Positions 26,301 through 37,262 of a stretch of 64,000 bases of DNA are shown one piece after another. Each line of letters opens with the position of its first letter. Position 1 is the first letter of the stretch. Under the pieces are notes generated by a model. The model searched no databases, was not told where the DNA came from, and saw only the letters and a program-made list of their open reading frames with translations. The stretch comes from Pinus tabuliformis. Its lineage: Eukaryota; Streptophyta; Pinopsida; Pinales; Pinaceae. The stretch covers positions 871,987,650 through 872,051,649 of the forward strand of contig CM062810.1 of NCBI GenBank assembly GCA_031772625.1, in the 5' to 3' direction. The position numbers were made by a program, and so were the translations under genes.

Positions 26301-26306
26301 CAAGAT

Positions 26307-27137
26307 CTAAAGTTTATCTTGCGCTTTTTGCCTCCTCGATCTCTTCTTCAACTTGGCCTTCAAGTTCCTGATTCTAGCTTGGCACACCATATTCCTTGAA
26401 AAATAGTGATATGCCATGTTTCTCAACATATTTTTCTCATTGATGGCCTTCTCTAGAATCCTCTCCAAGTGGATATTAGTCCTCTCCAACCAAGACTCAT
26501 GATCAGCATTGATTTCTTGCTCAAGTTTTGTGAACTTGACTTTCCTCCTTTTGGCAGCTTGCCGGTTTTCTCGTATGTTTTTTAGCTCCATTATGGTTTG
26601 TTGATCCTCTAGTTTTTTGTTTCTTTGCTCCAAATATTTGATGATCCACTTGGCTCTTTCTAATTTGAGGGACAAAGCATTGATGTCCGCCTGTTGCTCT
26701 TGGATGATCTCTCTAAGCTTTGAGCTTCGTGAGCCCAAATCGGTGTCATCATCCTGAATAAGAATAAAATCAGTCTCCTGCTCTCCTAAAGGCCCCTCAT
26801 CCTGTAATGGACTCTTGCCCTTGTCCTGAACCTATTGTGCTGATGAAGGAAGCGAGACCCCTTCCACCCCGGGTGGAGATAATACTCGCTTTGCTGCTGC
26901 AAACAACCCTCTAGTTCCCTTTTGATAGGTAACAAACACCAACACACTAGCAGTCTGTATCTCATGACTCCCCTGCTGATGTGAAGGTCCACCTGTCTCA
27001 TGAAAAGCTACTGGAGGTACCTGAGGAGCTGTGAAGAACTCATGAGAAATGAAATCCTCCCATGAAATGTCCTGCAAACCAAGCTAATGCATGACCACAA
27101 TTTTGATGAGTGCAAAATGATAGATACTGTTATACTG
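26307..27137 (-). pseudogene. TE-B: unknown retroelement ORF, C-terminal part, split by T1
   Basis: Removing T1 and one target copy joins this to 42514-43123. Frame 27077-26832 includes LGLQ-DISWEDFISHEFF upstream and a Gly/Pro-rich middle. Frame 26738-26307 (143 residues) is a strongly charged coiled coil beginning MGSRSSKLREIIQEQQADIN and ending in a basic tail (KAKLKKRSRRQKAQDKL). A few stops are present. No known catalytic motif is seen. The layout resembles single-ORF plant elements annotated only as putative transposon proteins; that placement is inference. Confidence 0.5.
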
Positions 27138-27142
27138 CTACT

Positions 27143-28157
27143 TGGTAGAGGGAATTACTCCCCTAGGGCTTTTTGGGTGAAACCCTAGCAGACTGAAAGT
27201 TATCTATTCAAAGAAACATGCATTCATATAGCCATTATGCTATTATAAGCAAATTCTATGACAAGGGTACGTACCTTCGGTCCTACGTTTGAGAAGGCCT
27301 TTAGGGTCCAAACCCTTCTTGGAGTTCCCTTCTTCTCTTTTGTCCTGCAAAACAAATAATTCAAAGAACACAGTAGTACATGGACAAAAACTTATAAAGA
27401 AACCATCTTCATGTCATAAAGAAAGGTAGTTAGTTATGAAATCCAAACAACCATTTACACATGAATTCAAAACATGAATATCATTAACATAAAGAAGATT
27501 CATTTCGGGAACCAAGACATGTGTTTCTTTTATTATAGACAAATAAAGTACATAAAAAGGAATATGTTCACCTGAGTCACCTTCAGCAGGCTCCAAGCAA
27601 AGCTTCCTTCCATATCCGTTCCAGCCTCAAGCCTCTAACAAAACTCCTTCCATGACTCTCTCCATGATGTCATAAATGGTGGATGAACATCAACACACAA
27701 GGAAACAAAGGTTTCCTGTACAAAATGGGGGAAGTGCAGAAGGCACAAGGGACTTCAGACCTGGTCAAGGGAAAAATCTCAGCATAATAACCTTTCTCTC
27801 TCTTCTCCCCCTTAGGCCTTCCCTTTGAGGTCTTTTTATAGCATCTCCAAAGTAGTTTTTTAGTTAGGAGTTGGTTGGGAACAGTTGGGCCACGGGCACT
27901 AACAGGTGATCAGCAGGTAAAACCCGCGATCTCTGCCCGAAAAGAAGGAATTTTATATTTTTTTAAGTGTTTTAATACATACAAGCGGGTTGGATATACA
28001 CAGACCCGCGTATACACGCGTTTAACTCAGGGCAATGTCGCGTATAAGGGATAAAACACTGTTTTTTAAATTTTAGGACCAGGTCTGGAAGGAGGGGTTG
28101 CCCTAGGCCATGAGTACAGCATCACAAACCATAAGAGTGAGATTTGGAGCTATAACA
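27143..28157 (-). repeat. T1 3' LTR
   Basis: This is the 1015-bp partner of 41494-42508. The TATA element is near 27833-27840 (minus reads TATAAAAAGA). The motif cluster at 27985-28046 contains AGCGGGT and ACCCGC as inverted arms about 12 bp apart, followed by CGTATACACGCG. The target duplication CTACT is directly to the left. Confidence 0.93.
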
Positions 28158-28170
28158 GATGCCCCCTAAT
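28158..28170 (-). promoter_or_regulatory. T1 polypurine tract
   Basis: Just before the 3' LTR the minus strand reads TTAGGGGGCATC, the expected primer for plus-strand synthesis. The T3 counterpart near 48330-48358 is weaker (AGGCATAATT). Confidence 0.6.
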
Positions 28171-30730
28171 ATATGAGGTCAGAAGGGGTACATGATGGCC
28201 GAAATATATTATGCGAGTACATGGAAAGGAAGTCTATCAAAAACCGAGGAGGACTTCACCAGAATTCAGCCTGCCAAGCCACCAAAGGAGATCAGAAAGA
28301 AACACTGTCTGAGGCGGGCATACCCATGCTCAGAAAAAGTAAATCATGTCCGCATATCAAGTATAAGCAGATCCAGTAAGTATACAAGTATAAATGACTG
28401 AAAGATACATAATGGACCATCTGATCATAATGAACAAGTACATGTCTGAATATCACATATAAGACTGTCAATGATGCTGAAAGATGCAACGGATCACTGA
28501 TATCAAAAACTGATCCCAAAAGGTACCAACTGAACATGATGGAATAGGATGGTACTACACTGCAAACTCAGGTGTCAGCATATAGAATGTCGCCATGACT
28601 GACTGCAACATATAAAGTGGAGTGGTATCAACTAGCAGTAATAGGAGCAACTGTCAAGTGAACCAATGAATGCTGATACAACCTGAGGTCTTCACCGACT
28701 GCCGTGGTACATTTCTACACCATGGGAATAAATGATCTGAAGTCGACCATGTGAGAAATCGTTTGATTACCGGTCATTGATGTATACCGTTAACAAACGC
28801 GAGACTACTCATCGATAATGATAATGAGCGTCAAGGTACCCAGTACAATCTAACAAGTGTGAATAGATGAGCTGGAGTCGAACACTTGTAAGAATCTATC
28901 GATCAAGAGACAATGATGGCTTCCCACTGTCGATAGTGAAGGATCTGCCACTAATGACTGCAAACCCCAAGGTACTGCCAAATGGACTCTAAATCTTTGC
29001 CCCAGAGCAATGAGTCGGAGTCGATAGGGAAAGATCTGCTAGAAGGAAGGCATTAAGGCATCCTTCATCAATCTAGCGCGAGTGTAACCCGTAGGCCAAT
29101 AATGTGGAAGGAATCGGACGAAAAAGATGTAGTAACCCAACTGAAGTACGTTTCCGGCGTACACAAGATGTGGCTAGCGCATGGCAAAAACCCTCTAAAC
29201 CAACCAATAATGAAAGCTGTCACAGAGGCGAGGTATCCACCAATAGGGTCAAATGAAAACCAAGGTACTGCACGAATCCCAATGTGTGATAATGTAAGCT
29301 GATGTCGAACACAAGGGAAACCACTCAGTCAAAGACCCATGATACTAATCGATGCTGAGCACAAGGTGACCTATCAATAATGAAAATAGGGCCAGGGTGC
29401 GGCTCTAGGCCTGTCCTCAGAGCAAGGTGTCATCGTCGATAAGGACAAGACCCGCCAGCAAGAAGTCAATGGGGACCTTCTCAAACCGACACGAGTAAAG
29501 GACCAATATAATTGATGTGATGATAGACATGACACCGACAACCAGGGATGGTCGACTGAAAAAATGAGTCAAGAGACACCGCAGAGAGGCTGACTTAGGC
29601 TAACTTCCCTTGAACAAAAGCACGACTCAATGTGACTATGTGGCAGCATATGATGACTCTGTATAAGTTCGCCATGCAGGAGGCACGAACGAACCCTCCA
29701 TATGATTGGAAGAGATAACCAATCGGGGGAGAACTGACTCAATAACAAGGTTATGGCATACCTAAGTCAAACTAAATCCCACCCATGCGGAGCAGACTTT
29801 GTTTTGAGTGCTTTGTTCAAGGGCGACACGACTGACTCTAGCTGCCAACAATAAATGGAAATAATGTCCTGTTCCCGCTCTTTTTGGAATATTTAATTTT
29901 TTTGTCTTTTTCTATTAAGCCAGAAAAAGAATAAAAGAATGCTATGGTACAGTGGAAAGAACGAGTGTCGGTGAAACAAATGATCTAGTTCCCGGGAAAG
30001 GAACGTTCCTATGCTCAATGCAGGGAGGTTAAAACTGGTCAGTGACACTCAAAGGTATGTTCCTTCCACGGGTCAAGGTGTGTCAAGTTGCAGAAGTCAA
30101 AGGTATGCAAGGTTGATTTTGCAGACGTCATGGTCAAAAGTTGGCTTAAACACGAGTCCAAGTGAAGCCAGCTCCAGGCCAAAAGGTGCAAGTGGTCAAC
30201 ATGCAATGCAGTAGTACAACTCAACACAAAGGAGCCTCTAGGGTAAAAGGCCAGAACAAAACGGATAAGCTAAGAGGAATGAGTCTTCAACGCTTAGGTC
30301 ATGGCGGGACTACAGAGGACTCCCGAGCCTACTCAAATCAGAGCAGCATGGGCAACAAATGTTAGTGAGGTGCTAACTAGGATGCCCATGTAAAGGATGG
30401 TTCTACCATTGTGTCATGATTTAAAGAATCGGCGAGTGAAGATGGCTTGCGAACCATAACACGATGGGATCGACCCTATGGAAGATGTATCGGTCAAATG
30501 GAGGCTAGCATGCATAATGCAACGGAAAAATGGTGTCCCTAACCTATATGCCAGTGAGAACACGATACCTGCCATGACGGGTCAGCAGTCATGGAACCGT
30601 CCCAAACTGTCGAAAAAAGTCCAAAATGTCCTGAAAAACAAAACAATCTCGACATTCCAAGCTCCCAAGTTAAAAGTCACATGAGGCCAAACAAAATAAA
30701 ATTTTGAAAAAATTTTGTATTTTCAAAACT
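28171..30730 (-). other. T1 3' non-coding region with diverged internal repeats
   Basis: No supported coding frame is seen. Diverged repeats recur, for example a block of about 70 bp around 28975-29055 (CAGAGCAATGAGTCGGAGTC) and again around 29395-29465 (CAGAGCAAGGTGTCATCGTC), some 0.42 kb apart. Related sequence is found in the 3' regions of T3 (47420-48358) and T2 (63800-63990), so this is a shared 3' domain of the family. Tat/Ogre elements are known for hypervariable 3' regions that seed satellites. Confidence 0.65.
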
Positions 30731-32322
30731 TATAAAAAGCATTTTGGACTCACCATTTTTACCATTTGAGTTTGAGAGCAAAAGATTTGGAGAAAAAGGA
30801 GCAAACTTCCCACAGCCAGATTCAACCGTTCAAATTCGTCGAATACCTCCAGGTAACCCTTATACTTAGCTTGCAATTGATTGTGACAGTTTTTAAGATT
30901 TATGATTGATGTTTCACTGTTAAACTTTTGTCAAAAATTCGCTCGCGGTGTATATGCGGGTTGGTAATATTGAACCCGCGTATACGCGAGCCCTACACGT
31001 AACTGTGTGCATAGGGACCCGCGTATACGCCGCGGATCATTTTTAAACAAAAACTAATGGTTTAAACTTGATTTTTCTCAGGATGCCTATCACGTGGCGT
31101 GAGAGAGAACATGCAGCGGTAGACAATGAAGTTATGAATAGTCCAGAAGCATTAGATGCACTCCGGGGATGCGGTTTGCTTAAATTTTTCAAATTGCCAA
31201 ATATGAAAGCGAACACGCGATTGCTTGAGATGCTCATTGATTATTGGGATGTCGATGAGGAAGCTTTTATGATCGATCAGATGCCGCTCAAGGTAGAACT
31301 GGAGGACATCTATTTTATCACGGGCCTTTCCCAAAGGGGAGAGGTAGTACAGTCCCGGGGTAGGTCACGGAGTGCCCTCTCAATAGAGGACTATGTACAG
31401 ATGTACTGCCCTAGACATCCCAGCAAGGTTGGGAGCCAGATTTCCATCACACATGTGGCGAGTTTGTCACTTAGGATAATCCTGTTCACCATGGCTCGGG
31501 TGAACGGATCATCCTCTCTGCATCAGGCATCACGGCAAAACATGAGTGTGGCAGTTGACTGTCTCACCACTGTGTTCCACTGGTGTACTCCTCTTCTGGC
31601 CAACATGAAGAGCCAGCTCACTTCTATCAGGAGGGGTCAGACTAAAAACTTTGGGTATGGAAGCATCTTGTGTACTTTCTTTTTCGAGAAGGTTCCCGCA
31701 CTCCGCCCCAGGGTAGCAGTTTCCATCAGCACCCCACGCGATCCACGCATGGGCCGGTGGGCTAATCTGATGAAACGTCTGGGGGGTGGGGAGGTCCCAA
31801 GGACTGCCTTCGATGATGACTTCTTCACCTGGTGGGATCAACAGATCATCGCCGTGGATGACTACCCCTATGCTGGACTGGATTTCTGAGGAGATCCTGA
31901 TTTAGCGTTACCACCGAATGCAGCATGGGGCGAGATTGGTAAATTTTTTTGATTTTTTGATTTTTTGGATTTTTCAAATATAATGATGAATTTTAAAAAA
32001 TATTTTTTGATGAGATTCAAATGACTGATATGATGATCATGTTCCAGACATTAGGCCTATACGACCAGATGGATTCCCGCGGCATGGACGGCATGGCCGA
32101 GGAGCTGAAGAGGCGGCTGCTGATACAGAACGGACTCTAAACAACATCCAACGACACTTGGCGAGACTGAGATGCCGAGTACCAATGGCCATCATATAGG
32201 ACCTTCCTGAGGATATGCAGCGTCATGTGGTTGGGATGCCACGTGACTGGGTTCGTATCTTTCGGCGCGTGGCCAATGCTATAGTGACATACTTAGACGC
32301 TCATCCTGAGCCGAGGCATTAG
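30731..32322 (+). pseudogene. antisense, intron-containing plant-mobile-domain-like gene in T1
   Basis: On the strand opposite to T1 the sequence forms a gene-like unit. It has a TATA box TATAAAA (30731-30737), a possible 5' UTR intron (GT at 30853, AG at 31081), and an ATG at 31083. Coding exon 1 runs to 31938, a 109-bp AT-rich intron spans 31939-32047 (GT...AG), and exon 2 runs from 32048 to a TAG at 32320. Frame is kept across the intron. The protein includes LLEMLIDYWDVDEEAF and VELEDIYFITGLSQRGE, the hallmark of the plant mobile domain (PMD, seen in MAIN/MAIL1 and in transposons), then DDDFFTWWDQQIIAVDDYPYAG. Two stops (TGA 31887-31889, probably from CGA; TAG 32197-32199) disable this copy. 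The PMD assignment is from motif resemblance. Confidence 0.65.
30941..31035. repeat. imperfect inverted repeat of the CGCGTATACGCG motif in T1
   Basis: Left arm 30941-30962 and right arm 30974-30992 pair almost perfectly (GCTCGCG...GCGGGTT against AACCCGCGTATACGCGAGC), with a 3-base insertion in the left arm and a loop of about 11 bases. A further GACCCGCGTATACGC copy lies at 31016-31030. The cluster sits inside the putative 5' UTR intron of the antisense gene and is far more GC-rich than its surroundings. Confidence 0.7.
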
Positions 32323-32450
32323 ATATGCCGGACATGATTATGGGCATTTGAGTCCCAATTTTGTATATTTTTTGGACACGCATATGTACACCTGAGATGT
32401 TTTATGATATATATATATATATATACAGTTTAACTTTTTGATGCTTGATT

Positions 32451-32966
32451 TTATTGTGATGAATGATTAATATGCCAGTCTAATGCTTGATTAGCGATAG
32501 AATCAGCTAACCAATTATGAGATCTTGGAATATGCAAATAATTAATATAAGTAAATGATCTTTGCAACAACCTCACTCTTAAATACTGGTGATATAAAGA
32601 TGGATCCCGTACCCGATAAATGTTATTTAATTGAGACACTATCAATTGAGAATCAAGATAAACTACCAACGAGTCAATCCCATGAGAGATTGCCTCGGAT
32701 AATAAATTAATAACAATAGTATACTCAGCCATATTGTTTGAAGCAGGACCGATGCACACGCCTCTTGATGCCATCAATTGACCAGTTGGATAATAGAGTA
32801 CCCAAGCTGCGGAAGCAAGATTCCGAGTGTGCCGACTAGCACCATCGGCGAACCCAAAATAAACCAAATCATCCATTAACACCTGCCAAAGCAGACCAAA
32901 AAGTGCTGATATCAGAAAACTCTCGATGATATATGTACAAATATACATAAAATACAAAGAAGCCAT
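32451..32966 (-). CDS. T1 second, archaeal-type RNase H (aRNH)
   Basis: The 171-codon frame is open. The domain runs from about residue 38 to 165 with catalytic Asp41 (FADGASR), Glu81 (NNMAEY), Asp105 (YLDSQLIVSQ) and Asp155 (NWLADSIAN), all present. The 5-strand pattern with AAWVLYYPTG is that of archaeal/plant-type RNase H, known as the added domain of Tat retrotransposons. It would degrade RNA in the RNA-DNA hybrid in place of the decayed gypsy RNase H. It lies after integrase, 13 bp beyond the integrase stop and in another frame. The first 30 residues are hydrophobic and probably not native; a splice-acceptor-like TTTGGCAG (minus, 32883-32890) sits just before MDDLVYFG. Confidence 0.8.
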   Translation of the reverse strand: MASLYFMYICTYIIESFLISALFGLLWQVLMDDLVYFGFADGASRHTRNLASAAWVLYYPTGQLMASRGVCIGPASNNMAEYTIVINLLSEAISHGIDSLVVYLDSQLIVSQLNNIYRVRDPSLYHQYLRVRLLQRSFTYINYLHIPRSHNWLADSIANQALDWHINHSSQ

Positions 32967-32979
32967 TGCCTGGCCAAAA

Positions 32980-34349
32980 CTAAGCCAAGTACTTCTTTAG
33001 GTAGAGCCCATTTCGGGGCTCCGCCAGCTTGTTTCCCTCGAAATCAATTAACTCATACGATCCTTTTTCTAAAACTCGTTTAATAATGAAAGGACCGTAC
33101 CACATAGGCTTAAATTTGCCTGCCCCCAAGGCATCCTTATCTTGGTCATAGACCAGGACAAGGTCACCTTCAGAAAAGACTCGAGGACGGACAGACTTAT
33201 CATACTGTGTTTTAACCCTTTTCTTATGGGCCTCATTCATCGTGGCAGCATCTCGACGCTGCTCATCGAGGTGTTCCAAGTGAATTAGGCGCTCTTCGAG
33301 ACTCGAAGTCTTAGGAAGAAGCTCCACAACCAACTTAAGAGATGGAATTTCACATTCGACCGGAAAGATAGATTCCATTCCATAACCAACTGAAAAGGAG
33401 TAAAACCAGTAGCCGTTTTGACGGAGGTTCGGTATGCCCAAAGAGCCGAATACAACATAATGTGCCAATTGGATCGATTCTTATCGATTGTCCGTTGGAG
33501 TATCGTCTTAAGAGTTTTATTGACTGCCTCGACCTTTCCATTGGCCTGAGGATAATAAGGGGACGAATGCTCCTGACGGAAACCTAATTTAAGAGCCAAT
33601 TCGGACATTAGTTGATTCTGGAAATGACTGCCATGGTCAGTGACAATCTCTCTTGGGATATCGAATCTTGAGATAACCTGATTGAAAAGAAGCAAAGCTG
33701 CCGTGTCACTATCATTCTTATAAGTAGGCATGGCCTCAGCCCACTTCGTAAAGTAGTCTACAGCCACGATAATGTACTTGTGATTTGCCACTGAAGGCAG
33801 ATTACAAGTTGTAAAATCAATACCCCACTTAGTAAAGGGACCGACAGTGACAACGGGAAAAAGGGGAGCTGGATGCGCGCGCATCTTGCGAGTAAAGATT
33901 TGACACGGGTGACAGCGTTTTACCGCTTCCACACAGTCCTTAAAGAGTGAAGGCAAAAAATAGCTGGCACGTAAGATGCGCTGGGCTGTAGCAAGCCCTG
34001 ATAGATGACCGCCACAAGCTCCACTATGGCAATCATTGAGCACAGACTCTGCTTCCTCTAAGGTTAAACAACGCCAAAGGATTGAATCAATCCCTCGACG
34101 GTATAAGGTGTCACCAATGATAACATAGTTTTTAGCCAGGTGACATAATTTGCGACGTTCATCCTTGGAGAAAGTATAGGGAAACTTCGAAGTCTGGAGA
34201 TAAACAATGATATCTCCATACCAAGGGTCGAGTGAAGAGATGAGGAATAAATGTTCGTCAGGAAAACTTTCCTCATAAACAGTATCCTCTCCACAAGGAA
34301 GCTCAGAAATTAGCTCCGCGAAAACCATAGATTTCTTAGACTTGGTAGA
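32980..34349 (-). pseudogene. T1 integrase
   Basis: A zinc-binding HHCC domain (His438, His445, Cys476, Cys479 counted from the ATG at 35339) precedes the catalytic core. The core has Asp508 (WGIDF), Asp568 (VTDHG) and Glu604 (ANGKVEAVN), so D-D-35-E is intact. A one-base deletion near 33383-33387 shifts the frame, and the C-terminal domain continues in frame 33468-32980 with YDKSVRPRVFSEGDLVLVYD and YGPFIIKRVLEKGSYELID. No chromodomain follows. The product inserts element DNA into the genome. Confidence 0.9.
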
Positions 34350-35438
34350 CAAGAACTCGAGATCAAATTCTTGTAAAATGACTATCCATCTATTATATTT
34401 GCCCCCAATCACTCGCCTACTGAGTACAAATTGAAATGGATTGACCGCCGCTAAGACAAAAGTTTTGCGTAGCAGGATATAATGACAGAGCCTCTGGACA
34501 GCGTGGACAGCTGCCAAGGCCAACTTCTCAACCGGAGAATAGCGGAGTTCAGGACCTATTAAGCCTCGGCTCAAATAATAAATCACGTGCTCGGCAAGAG
34601 CATCGTCCTCCTGAACTAGAACCATACCAATGGTTGATTCTGCTGCAACGAGATACAAAAGGAAGTCTCTACTATAATCTGGTAGACTCAAAAGCGGGGC
34701 AGAGACTAATGCCTTTTTCAAAGCATCAAACGACTGCTGTGCAAAGTCATCCCACACAAATGGAACTCCTTTTCGTAGCAAACGCATGAACCCTTTAGTG
34801 ATCTCGGCATAGTTTGCTATAAACCGTCTTAAGAAATTAGCCTTCCCTTGAAGACTTTGAAGTTGACGAATTGAGGACGGGGGAGGCAACTGAACTATTG
34901 CCTCAACCTTGAAGGGATCAACCCGAATCCCTTCATTGGACACTATGAACCCTAACAACCGACCAGATGTAACCGCGAAAACGCACTTGTTGGGATTCAA
35001 CCGGATTTTATAAAAACGACAACGTTCAAAAACCAATCGAAGATGACTAGGATGATCAGTTCTCTTTCGAGAACGAGCAGTGAGCTCATCCAAGTATGCC
35101 TCGATGATATGTTTGATGCCGTGGAAAGCGTATGACATGGCCCGCTGAAAAGTGGCTCCAGCATTTTTAAGACCAAAAGGCATCTTTCTATATGCAAAGG
35201 TACCCCAGGGACATATAAAAGCTGTCTTATGTTGATCTTCCGGACGGATAGAGATTTGATTATAACCCGAAAAACCATCCATGAAGGAAAAAACTTCATT
35301 ACCCGCACACTCGTCGATAATCTGATCAATGAATGGCATGGGGTAATTGTCTTTCAGACAAGCCTTGTTTAGGTCCCTAAAATCGATGCATACTCGGATT
35401 ATTCCTTACTTTTTGTCCACAGGGACTGGATTAGAAAC
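34350..35438 (-). pseudogene. T1 reverse transcriptase and gypsy-type RNase H
   Basis: The RT palm begins in frame before the first internal ATG at 35339 with IRVCIDFRDLNKAC, then SFMDGFSGYNQI, FAYRKMPFGLKNAGATFQRAM and the catalytic box, which reads AYLDEL: the second Asp of the YLDD box is Glu (codon GAG, 35085-35087). Two stops lie between 35440 and 35395. RNase H follows at about 34700-34350 (PLLSLPDYSRDFLLYLVAAES). Its first catalytic Asp is absent (AAES where DAS is expected), a decay typical of Tat elements, which carry a second RNase H. The product would copy element RNA into DNA. Confidence 0.9.
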
Positions 35439-36119
35439 CTAATCAGTAAGAGGAATAGGGTATATAAAACCCGCCCTTAGCAACTTCTCAACCTCAGCTT
35501 TGATAGCCACTGCTTTCCTAGGGTTAACCGACCGAAGCCTTTGACTAACCAGTTTTGTGTTTTCGTACGTCTTGATCTCATGTTGAACTATAGAAGGATC
35601 AATGCCAGGCATTTCCTCATAAGACCAAGCAAATACATCGCGATATTCCTTGAATAGGTCGATGTAAATTTGAATTTCTTCAGGGGAACACTCAATTCCG
35701 ATGAAGATATTCTCGATGACGTTAGAGTCCCTAGAGATGTTTATAGGTATCATTTTTGAAATTACCGACATATTACCTTCGGCACGAACGTGTGTTGGAG
35801 CCAAAGGGTTCGACACCGTACAAACATCACTAGTGAAGAGCTCGGAGAATCTAGATTCTACTTCCTGCAATGGAGGAAGAAAGTATGAACGATGGTGTAA
35901 GTCTTCCCAAGGTTGATCTATACCCATCATTACTTCGAGGATTGCTTCTTCAGAAGGCAGAACAGAATCTAAGCAGTCCAAGGCAGCGGTAGAATCAAGG
36001 CTCCAAGCCGGGGCCACATGACCATCTAACTCCTCTTCGGAAAAAGGAGTAGAATGGTTGTCTGCAGAGTCTACGATAGACTGATATCTAAGCTCAGCTG
36101 CAGATATAGGGAATGCCAT
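35439..36119 (-). pseudogene. T1 protease-RT linker and RT entry region
   Basis: This 226-codon frame runs through an acidic, poorly conserved linker into conserved sequence before the RT palm: YRDVFAWSYEEMPGIDPSIV and VEKLLRAGFIYPIPLTD. It stops at a TAG directly after LTD, where gypsy elements usually have Trp. The next codons continue in the same frame into RT, broken by a further TAA. Confidence 0.8.
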
Positions 36120-36191
36120 TCCATTTGCTTATCCTTCAACTAATGTGGTCGTAGGTGAAGGCAAAGTCCAAGGGTCTGAAAAATAATGAGT

Positions 36192-37238
36192 TCAGAAGAA
36201 CTCTTCTCGAGGAGACTCCTTAGATGATGAAATAGCATTAATTTTAGCGAAAGGAGAGGGAAAATCAAATATACCCATCAATGAGGAATACATCCCTACT
36301 CCTAAATTCTCAGTCGGCGGGCGAGGGTTATCCACTAAAGGGACAGTAGAGTTAGAGCTTGCTTGAGGATCAACTGGACAATATTCCAATTGATCAACCT
36401 TAACGATTTTCCCCTCATGAGGAAAGCAAATAACACGAAACAGAGTCGAAACAATGGCATCCATCTCGTATACCCAGTTCCTTCCTAATAGGAGATTATA
36501 GTCTAGGTTAGCGTCTATGACCTCTACTTCAATATTGACGACCTTTCCCCCAACACATATAGGAAAGGCCGGGATAATCCCATGCGGCTTGTGAGAATGA
36601 CCGTCAAATGCAGTCAAGACGGTGGGTGAAGGAACAGCCGAAGGTGATCTAATAGCCTTCCAGCATGACATCGACATAACGCATGTGGAAGCTCCTTCAT
36701 CTACTACGGTGCGAAAAATATTGATTTTCCGGTATGTAGACTTTATTTGAAAAGCCATATGATGAGGGAGTCGCTTTTTGACATTTAACATGTCAAAAGT
36801 GAGCACTAAAGAGTTAGTTGGATCAACTGCTCCAATCGCGGAGAGCAAAGCACTTCTCTGAGCTGGACACGACTGGAGAACCTCTAAAGCGGACATGGCA
36901 CACGGACTCTGAGCCAGATCCTCCACAATGGACTAATTCTGGGCAGCCCTAGCATTAGGATTAATCGTTGCGCATTTAGCGGAACCTTTCGGTATCCGTG
37001 GTATAGTCTCGACAGGGGGTCGCTCAATATGAAGGTCAGTACTTCCGGGAACAGTCTTGTCCTTGGAAGTTTCGGCTTCACCATAATCATGTGACTGAGT
37101 AGCCACATGGACGTTAGAACCCATCATGAAAACATTTGACGATTTTTCCCCTTCCTGGTTGCCCCCAGCGGAGGTTCCAGGGTTCGAACTCGCGCCAGCA
37201 AGAGGTTGCTGACCTTGGGGAAACGGGTTGGTTAACAC
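36192..37238 (-). pseudogene. T1 aspartic protease and its gag linker
   Basis: The linker frame 37238-36933 is Ser/Gly-rich and ends at a TAG near 36933. Frame 36926-36192 then carries the protease. The catalytic loop is VDEGASTCVMS (D-E-G in place of the usual D-S/T-G, as in other Tat elements), followed by LDYNLLLGRNWVYEMDAI and LFRVICFPHEG. The same strands are seen in T2 (61513-61965). The role is polyprotein cleavage in the particle. After about residue 190 the frame is an unconserved linker ending at 36192. Confidence 0.85.
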
Positions 37239-37262
37239 AGCTTGAGAACTAGAAGTCCCTTG

